A stretch of DNA of 64,000 bases, from positions 43,647,378 to 43,711,377 of the forward strand of contig OZ024856.1 of the NCBI GenBank assembly GCA_964017155.1, in the 5' to 3' direction. The stretch comes from Oasisia sp. SBJ-2009. Taxonomy: Eukaryota > Annelida > Polychaeta > Sabellida > Siboglinidae. The notes under the pieces are model-generated. The model was not told where the DNA came from. It did not search any database and saw only the letters and a list, made by a program, of their open reading frames with translations. Numbering within the stretch: position 1 is the stretch's first letter; every line of letters begins with the position of its first letter. Positions 60,353-64,000 of this stretch are shown piece after piece. A program made the position numbers and the translations under genes.

Positions 60353-60789
60353 GGAAATAAAACGGTTCTGGCTTATCTACACGCAACACAAAAAGTAGAA
60401 TTCTATAAAATGAAATCCACCATCTACTATAATGACTATATAAGCGGTTTATTTACTTTACTTAATTTAATGACATATTTCAATATAAATAAAATGTTGG
60501 CTTATATTTCAAAAACATGTATTACGTGATGAAAGTTTATTCGAATTAATATTTTCCTTAACTGACATGAGAGCCAATTATCATCTCTATCCATTTCTGG
60601 GTAACAGCGCAAAACAATAGACATTCACGGCCCTTGTAAGTGGCGACAAATTCATGCCACATCACGGCGCTTGGCGCGAAGGTATTGTTTTCGGCACTAT
60701 TCGGTGCCGTTCGGTCTCTACGCCGGCGACGGCGTCATGCTTGGTTGGTGCGGCGGAGTGGCGGCCACCGGATAAATGCAGTGGCGTGA

Positions 60790-60979
60790 ATGAGCCACGC
60801 ATTCGTAAAGCATCAACGACGTGGTGTGCTCGATACATCCACGCCGACCAGCAACAAGTCATTCCTGTTGTCAACGATGTCATACGGGGAGCCGTTGGCA
60901 GACCCTGCGCTACAGAAGCAGCTACTAACTGGAGCCTACATTCCATGTATAAACGACTTCGCGGCTGGATGTCTTGGAG
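60790..60979 (+). CDS. Possible first coding exon of an SLC25-type mitochondrial carrier
   Basis: An open frame ends at a strong donor (GGAG|GTAAAG) with phase 1. The inner start at 60877 gives MSYGEPLADPALQKQLLTGA, and the exon ends INDFAAGCLGG. In carnitine/ornithine-type SLC25 proteins, [DN]..AG..GG just precedes the first carrier signature (GHPFDTVKVRLQ), usually near an intron, so the fit is suggestive. A longer in-frame start is at 60790, and an unrelated upstream ATG lies at 60654. The surrounding CpG-rich 350 bp look like a promoter and 5' exon. I found no second exon with the carrier signature before the window ends, so identity stays open. Confidence 0.35.
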
Positions 60980-63020
60980 GTAAAGAACTCGGCTCTGGAG
61001 TGGCTTAGACTTACTACAGTAGTAGACGCTTTCGCCGCTTGTTATAAGTGATAATTGCCTTTCGCTTTCAGTTTTGCATAGGAAGGCAGGCCTAACGTTG
61101 GAGAGCGTATCGTGAATACTGTGGCGAATATGGTCATTGGGGGATCCATTGGGGGAGGTGTTCGTTTACAGTTTCAGGCAGGCAGTTCAGCAAATGTCAG
61201 GACAGGAGTGTGAATGCATTGCCATTGAGTGACTGTCAGTGACAGTGTCACTGTCAGTGAATGAAGATGACACAGTGATGGTGACACGAAAACAGTCAGT
61301 GTAACAGTGTGTTATTGTTTTTACCTGTGATGTCAGTGAATACAAACATTGCCATTGATGACACATTAGAGGGATGTTGGATACTCTGTGGAGTCTGTTT
61401 ATTTCTGTTAGATTACACAATTTTGATTTGAGTTCTACAACATTAAAAGTTAAATTTACTGAACATAATTGTACACCTGTGTATTGTATATAATTGGGTA
61501 GGGGAGGAACAGCATATAGAGAAAACTAGCAGTGCAGTTTCAGAGATGAAACTAACCGTGAATCAGGGTTGGCATGTTTTAATAATTTCCCACCCTGATA
61601 AATTCAGGCCAGTAAATACTGTCCTGCGAAAAACCTCAAATAGTGGTAAATACCAGACTACCTCGGAAAAACTCTTAAAAGGATTACATTTGAACCATTT
61701 GACATTTGTTACTAAATGATAAATTTTCTTTTGAATATCTTGTTGACTTCATGCTTTACACAAATACAAGGATACACCTGAACTAGTAACTATATAGTTA
61801 ACTTGTTAGCTTTAGATGAATATTAATTAAATTATAAATGGACAGGAACTAGCCAATGGAGTTACATTGTATTCCCACATATTTCCTGATAAATATACCA
61901 TTTACCCGGTAAATACCGGATTATTCCCTCTGTCCTCTCTAAAACCCTGGCTTGAATGAGTACAGTAACTTCAGTTTGGTTGTGTATTACCACTTCTCAG
62001 CACTGGCTGTTCACTTCTGCATTCCAAATAACAAGCAGTTGTTTCCTGTATTCATTCTATATGCAAAAGGTACCCTCTGACCCCAACATATAATAAATGA
62101 TTGCTTTGAGTCCTGCCATATAGACAGTAGAAGAATGATACAAAGCTGTTTTCCTGATAACATTATTGAATAGTGTACATAGAAGTATGTACTAAGAAGC
62201 CGGCAGAATAGATCCTAAGACTTTGCCACATTTTTATTTGTGTATTGTATGTTAGGAACTGGGCATCCTTACAAACCTGGGTGGTAATTGATTGTGCTAC
62301 CCACGACAGATATCCTATGCAGTGTGCAGAAGTTCTCTGAACTAGTTGTACTGCAGGAACCACAATGACACCCATAATATTATATCCTAGATCACAGGGC
62401 TCAGATTTATACTTAGCAGCTCTCTCATCTAGAAATGCATGAGACACTCAAAGCACACAGCCAGTGGACCAGTGGACACATTAATACAGCAGTCCCAACT
62501 ATTACCTGGTATATTGATTACCCATTTAACCATTCTTACAATAGCTGAGTTCAAAATGTGTGTTAATTAATATCAGTACATATGGTGCTCAAACATTATG
62601 TACATATAACACCAGCCTTGATTGACTGAACACAAATACAAACAATGTAATTTTTAAAGCAAATTTTGTTTCGACAGCAGCAAGATTATTGACTTGAATT
62701 CAGCATCCTGCATGTTGATTTGCCACTTTGGCAGGGGTGATATTGATAATGTTTGAGATTTATATAATTAGCTGCATCCCAATTTACATGTGAGGGTGAA
62801 ACTGGGCCCATAACATTTGTAACTAGTTTATATTTTTGTTAAGTTGGCATCAAGTTAATTTGTATTGATCACTAATAAAATGCATTTTTTATTACACATT
62901 TGACTTTGTGGTGTGATACTTCTGAATATATATACATCATATAATTTTATTATAATATTATGAACATTTTTCATTATATAATATATTTAAACTGCCATAT
63001 ATGTTGTTTGTGTCTGACTT
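60980..63020. other. Downstream of the possible carrier exon, nothing assigned
   Basis: If the exon at 60790 is real, this is its first intron. It is AT-rich with a short imperfect palindrome of CAGTGACAGTGTCACTG type at about 61228-61258. I found no exon, transposon or RNA gene in it. Confidence 0.4.
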
Positions 63021-63024
63021 TGGT

Positions 63025-63920
63025 ACCTCCCTCCCCCTCACTACATACCTCCCTCCCCCTCACTACAGACCTCCCTCCCCCTCACTACAGACCTCCCTCC
63101 CCTCACTACAGACCTCCCTCCCCCTCACTACAGACCTCCCTCCCCCTCACTACAGACCTCCCTCCCCCTCACTACAGACCTCCCTCCCCCTCACTACAGA
63201 CCTCCCTCCCCCTCACTACAGACCTCCCTCCCCTCACTACAGACCTCCCTCCCCCTCACTACAGACCTCCCTCCCCCTCACTACAGACCTCCCTCCCCCT
63301 CACTACAGACCTCCCTCCCCCTCACTACAGACCTCCCTCCCCCTCACTACAGACCTCCCTCCCCCTCACTACATACCTCCCTCCCCCTCACTACAGACCT
63401 CCCTCCCCCTCACTACAGACCTCCCTCCCCCTCACTACAGACCTCCCTCCCCCTCACTACAGACCTCCCTCCCCCTCACTACAGACCTCCCTCCCCTCAC
63501 TACAGACCTCCCTCCCCCTCACTACAGACCTCCCTCCCCCTCACTACAGACCTCCCTCCCCCTCACTACAGACCTCCCTCCCCTCACTACAGACCTCCCT
63601 CCCCCTCACTACAGACCTCCCTTCCCCTCACTACAGACCTCCCTCCCCCTCACTACAGACCTCCCTCCCCCTCACTACAGACCTCCCTCCCCTCACTACA
63701 GACCTCCCTCCCCCTCACTACAGACCTCCCTCCCCCTCACTACAGACCTCCCTCCCCCTCACTACAGACCTCCCTCCCCTCACTACAGACCTCCCTCCCC
63801 CTCACTACAGACCTCCCTCCCCCTCACTACAGACCTCCCTCCCCCTCACTACAGACCCCCCTAACTACAGACAGACCTCCTCACTACAGACCCCCCTCAC
63901 CAGTCACTACAGATGTCCCT
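63025..63920. repeat. 22-bp minisatellite, about 38 copies
   Basis: Head-to-tail units of CCCCTCACTACAGACCTCCC type, mostly 22 bp with some 21-bp variants lacking one C. The two long Pro/Leu/Thr/Ser/Tyr frames across it (346 and 287 codons) are artefacts of the repeat and have no supporting exon structure. Confidence 0.93.
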
Positions 63921-64000
63921 CCCCCTCAGTACAGAGCCAGCAGACTTTAAGGTCAGACAGCCATCAATCAGTGTTGGCGTTATTCAGCTGGGTACTATAA

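Noticed and set aside
62960..64000. Long Pro/Leu/Thr/Ser-rich open frames of 346 and 287 codons
   Set aside because: They only read through the 22-bp tandem array in two frames; there is no unique sequence, domain or exon structure.

Overview
The window looks like the nuclear genome of an animal, most likely a marine invertebrate and perhaps a mollusc. The coding sequence is spread over many short exons with GT-AG introns. Intergenic and intronic DNA is AT-rich and full of microsatellites, minisatellites, tRNA-derived SINEs, decayed non-LTR retrotransposons, a Penelope-like fragment and non-autonomous inverted-repeat transposons. No bacterial, phage or organellar organisation is visible. The mollusc assignment is an inference; the animal assignment is firm.

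Region 1 (about 4-33.4 kb, minus strand) is one gene, the nuclear 5'-3' exoribonuclease XRN2. I rebuilt it by hand as 30 exons with consistent phases, giving 2895 nt (964 codons plus stop). This is close to the vertebrate protein of about 950 residues. The catalytic motifs, CCHC zinc knuckle, C-terminal half of the nuclease fold and a Gly/Gln/Tyr-rich tail are all present. The exact 3' end is the only uncertain part.

Region 2 (33.36-33.55 kb) is a 186-bp gap between the XRN2 start codon and the start codon of a plus-strand gene, so the pair is divergent and probably shares a bidirectional promoter.

Region 3 (33.5-53.7 kb, plus strand) is a gene of 17 exons and 2157 nt (718 codons plus stop). 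It encodes an alpha-helical HEAT/ARM-like protein that I do not recognise by name. Its 3' UTR may run to a polyadenylation signal near 55.4 kb.

Region 4 (53.7-64 kb) is mostly repeats. A possible first coding exon of a mitochondrial-carrier-like (SLC25) gene lies at 60.8-61.0 kb, and a 22-bp satellite at 63.0-63.9 kb.

No new multi-gene system is evident. The most unusual signal is in the introns. Several minisatellites start at, or are built from, exon-intron junctions of the two genes. One repeats the last part of XRN2 exon 8 with its splice donor eight more times. Another repeats the acceptor of XRN2 exon 22. There are also well-bounded inverted-repeat elements, including one with tandemly repeated long arms and an 8-bp target-site duplication, and a piggyBac-like TTAA-flanked element.
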